A DNA stretch of 26,372 nucleotides from a virus. The notes beneath the pieces are model-generated. The model ran no database searches and was not told the origin of the DNA. It saw nothing but the letters and a program-made list of their open reading frames with translations. The stretch covers positions 1-26,372 of the IMG/VR virus record IMGVR_UViG_3300009526_001106. One strand, written 5' to 3'. A program made the translations under genes and the position numbers. Positions 24,461-26,372 of this stretch are shown one piece after another; position 1 is the first letter of the stretch, and the number at the start of each line of letters is the position of its first letter.

Positions 24461-25603
24461 ATGCAAGATACAAAAACAATCAGTCTATGTCATATATGTT
24501 ATAAGCACTGCGAAGCAGAAAGAGTTACTAAAGAAGATGGTATACATCTTGTGAAAACTTGTCCAGAACACGGTGTAAGTGATTATCTTGTGGAAACCAA
24601 TAAAGAATTTTATAATAATTTAACATATGATAAATCAGGATACTCTATTCCGCAAGGCATCATGGTGGAAGTCACAGACAAATGTAATTTAAATTGTCCG
24701 CACTGCTATCATAAACCAGACAACAAAACCACAGATAAACCAATAGAACAAATACTATGGCAAATAGAAAATAGATTTTCAGCAGATGCAGGTGCTGTGA
24801 TATTGGCAGGTGCTGAACCTACTGTGCGTAAAGACTTACCAGAACTTATAAAACAAATCAAAGCACTATTGAAAAAATTGAATAGACCTGAAGATGTATG
24901 TATATTGACAAATGGCGTAAAACTTTCTAACAGAGCATGGGTAAAAGAAATTGCTGACGCAGGCACTAGAATGGTTATGATTGGAATGAATCACCACTCT
25001 TATCAAGGCGAAAAAGTACACGAAAAACAATTAAAAGGAATTGAAAATTGTATTGCTGAAGGTATCTTTGTTTATTATGTAGGATACACATTAGAAAATT
25101 TAGAACACATGGAAGAAGTGTTAGAAGAAATACAGTCACTAGGCAACAAAGCATGGCAGTATAGAATTAGAGCAGGCTCTGATATAGGAAGATCACCTGA
25201 TGAACCTCAGTTCTTTTTAAGTGACCATGTGCAATTAATAAAAGATATTTGTGATCGTAAAGGGTGGACTTGGGAAAAAGAACCAGCAGATGATAATCTT
25301 TATCACTATATGGTAAAAATAAATGGAATAACTCATAGAATAATACAATGGAGTGATCCTAAAACCATAGACATGGAACAATTACAGTGCGGTCCTTGGT
25401 GTGATTTTGTACCAGGCAAACCTGTTACTAATTTTCTACATCAAATTATGTTGAGAGATGCTGTGGTGAATGAAGGTTATAATTTACACGACACTGTACC
25501 AAACAAATATCTGTTTCAGCCTGAGCAAGTTGATTATGCTGTTACAGAATGGACTTGGAAAAGTTGGGACGAAGCAGAAGTAAAACAGAAAAAATCTATT
25601 TAG
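24461..25603 (+). CDS. Radical SAM protein with N-terminal CxxC...CxEH zinc-like motif
   Basis: The N-terminus has C10-x2-C13, C17, and C34-P-E-H37 (LCHIC...TCPEHG), a rubredoxin-like metal site. The radical SAM core has C75-x3-C79-x2-C82 (DKCNLNCPHCY) and GAEP at 117-120 in place of GGEP. This N-terminal CxxC...C(P)EHG plus core layout is known from archaeal MJ0619-type pterin methyltransferases and the tetraether lipid synthase (Tes) group. The resemblance is from memory and does not fix function. There is no SPASM-like Cys set at the C-terminus, only CGPWC near 311. It is unlike the other six radical SAM proteins here. It overlaps the opposing SDR gene by 8 nt. Confidence 0.82.
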   Translation: MQDTKTISLCHICYKHCEAERVTKEDGIHLVKTCPEHGVSDYLVETNKEFYNNLTYDKSGYSIPQGIMVEVTDKCNLNCPHCYHKPDNKTTDKPIEQILWQIENRFSADAGAVILAGAEPTVRKDLPELIKQIKALLKKLNRPEDVCILTNGVKLSNRAWVKEIADAGTRMVMIGMNHHSYQGEKVHEKQLKGIENCIAEGIFVYYVGYTLENLEHMEEVLEEIQSLGNKAWQYRIRAGSDIGRSPDEPQFFLSDHVQLIKDICDRKGWTWEKEPADDNLYHYMVKINGITHRIIQWSDPKTIDMEQLQCGPWCDFVPGKPVTNFLHQIMLRDAVVNEGYNLHDTVPNKYLFQPEQVDYAVTEWTWKSWDEAEVKQKKSI

Positions 25604-26186
25604 GTTTATAATTTAATTGTGTAGCATCTATTGTTACACTTTGAAAATACATTGTTTCACACAGTAACATTTTAATAATCCACTTGGAAAGTTCATTGGG
25701 ATCGATTTTATTGCCTTCCATGTACTCGCTGATTTGTGTATCTGTACATCCTAATATAACATTAAGGATATGCGGACCATACACATTGATACGATTTTCT
25801 ACAATTTTGTTTTGTTCTTTTTTGGCATTGCCATATTTTTCCATGAAGTCAGTTGTGTCGGATTCGTTATAGCAAGATTTAGAACTTAAATTTAAAATTT
25901 TTTTATCTTTATTGCCTTCCCAGATTTGAATCATTGATTTAAGCATTTCAGTTTGTCCATCAAACTGTTCAGGTTCTGTCATTGGTAAATCGCCATCGGG
26001 CCAAGCACAATTAATGAATACATCTGCTTGTTTGGATTCTTCTATAATGATTTGTCTAGATTTTGCACTGCTTATATCAAAGCCATTGCTTCTTGAATAA
26101 CCTACAACGTCATGTCCTTCTGCAACAAGGTCATTGTGTAAACACTTGCCTATGCCTTTGGTGTGTCCTGTAATTCGGACTATCAT
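25596..26186 (-). CDS. Short-chain dehydrogenase/reductase-like protein
   Basis: A 196-residue protein with an intact nucleotide loop, TGHTKGIGK at 6-14 (G7-x3-G11-x-G13). GYSRSNGFD at 29-37 is the cofactor-choice region, INCAW at 58-62 takes the NNAG position, S101/S102 precede Y118-x3-K122 (KYGNAKK), and VYGPHILNVILG follows. The SDR catalytic set is thus present. It is short for the family. It is a paralogue of the gene at 20557, sharing ITGHT and G(Y/I)SR..G(F/Y)D. The gene begins 4 nt after the stop of the leftward tail-fibre gene, so it is likely on the fibre transcript. Substrate unknown. Confidence 0.75.
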   Translation of the reverse strand: MIVRITGHTKGIGKCLHNDLVAEGHDVVGYSRSNGFDISSAKSRQIIIEESKQADVFINCAWPDGDLPMTEPEQFDGQTEMLKSMIQIWEGNKDKKILNLSSKSCYNESDTTDFMEKYGNAKKEQNKIVENRINVYGPHILNVILGCTDTQISEYMEGNKIDPNELSKWIIKMLLCETMYFQSVTIDATQLNYKPK

Positions 26187-26190
26187 TGGA

Positions 26191-26372
26191 TTATATTAGG
26201 CTAGCCCAACCGCCGTTTTCGTAACCTTGGAATTTGTTATCTGTTGAGTTGTATATAACCATACCGTTTGCTGGAGTTAGTGCGTTTCTTTCAGTAGTGG
26301 TTAATGAACCAAATTGTACAAAGCCTGATGTTTTAATGTTACCAACCACATCTAATTTTTCTGCTGGAGTTA
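26191..26372 (-). CDS. Tail-fibre-like protein, N-terminus cut by the window edge
   Basis: The minus-strand frame is open to the right edge and ends at TAA (plus-strand tta at 26191-26193). The last 60 residues include PAEKLDVVGNIKTSG, then LTTTERNALTPANGMVIYNS and ENGGWASLI. This is the C-terminal pattern of phage tail fibres, especially the LDVxGxIxxSG and GxVIYNSxxxxFxxYxxGxW modules. It resembles the WDT/DGT modules of the fibre at 382. It reads toward the island and is followed after 4 nt by the SDR gene. It is a partial gene; most of the protein lies outside the window. Confidence 0.8.
   Translation of the reverse strand, partial: TPAEKLDVVGNIKTSGFVQFGSLTTTERNALTPANGMVIYNSTDNKFQGYENGGWASLI

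Noticed and set aside
1-26372. tRNA genes, CRISPR arrays, insertion sequences, attachment sites and photosynthesis or nucleotide-metabolism phage genes
   Set aside because: I saw no cloverleaf-like segment, no regular direct-repeat array, no transposase and no psbA-like or nrd-like product. The DNA is almost wholly coding for the genes listed.

Overview
The window looks like a stretch of a marine T4-like (myovirus-type) phage genome, probably from an uncultured virus of an AT-rich ocean bacterium such as SAR11 or a picocyanobacterium. Evidence: strongly AT-rich sequence, almost no non-coding DNA, genes stacked with 1-20 nt overlaps, virion/tail-fibre-type proteins at both edges, late-promoter-like ATAAATA boxes, and no ribosomal, tRNA or housekeeping genes. 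The taxonomic call is inferred from gene style, not from a hallmark gene such as terminase or polymerase, since none lies here.

Layout. (1) 1-2745, + strand: three structural, tail-fibre-like genes (the first cut by the left edge). (2) 2746-2793: a sigma70-like promoter with an AT-only inverted repeat over the -10 box and start codon. (3) 2794-13768, + strand: a long overlapping gene train with two pairs of glycosyltransferase-like proteins, a radical SAM/SPASM pair, a small SAM methyltransferase, an aspartyl-hydroxylase-like 2-oxoglutarate (2OG) oxygenase, a glycosyltransferase/methyltransferase-like fusion and a second radical SAM pair. (4) 13758-17539, - strand: PP-loop ATPase, SGNH hydrolase, then a third radical SAM pair that mirrors the one it collides with tail-to-tail. 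(5) 17601-21111, + strand: 2OG oxygenases, a degenerate kinase-like protein, an unknown protein and a short-chain-dehydrogenase (SDR)-like protein. (6) 21118-23165, - strand: three more 2OG-oxygenase-like genes. (7) 23205-25603, + strand: GNAT-like protein, second kinase-like protein, and a radical SAM protein with an N-terminal Cys/His motif. (8) 25596-26372, - strand: a second SDR-like gene just downstream of a tail-fibre gene cut by the right edge.

Together, seven radical SAM proteins, seven 2OG-Fe(II)-oxygenase-like proteins, four or five glycosyltransferase-like proteins, two methyltransferase-like domains, a PP-loop ATPase, two SDRs, a GNAT-like protein and two kinase-like proteins lie in about 23 kb between inward-reading fibre genes. 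I infer a modification island. It may decorate virion or fibre proteins, alter the host envelope, or make a small molecule; the sequence does not decide which. Two-gene radical SAM units, paralogue pairs, and one radical SAM protein whose cluster motif has lost its central cysteine suggest a region that grows by duplication and decay.
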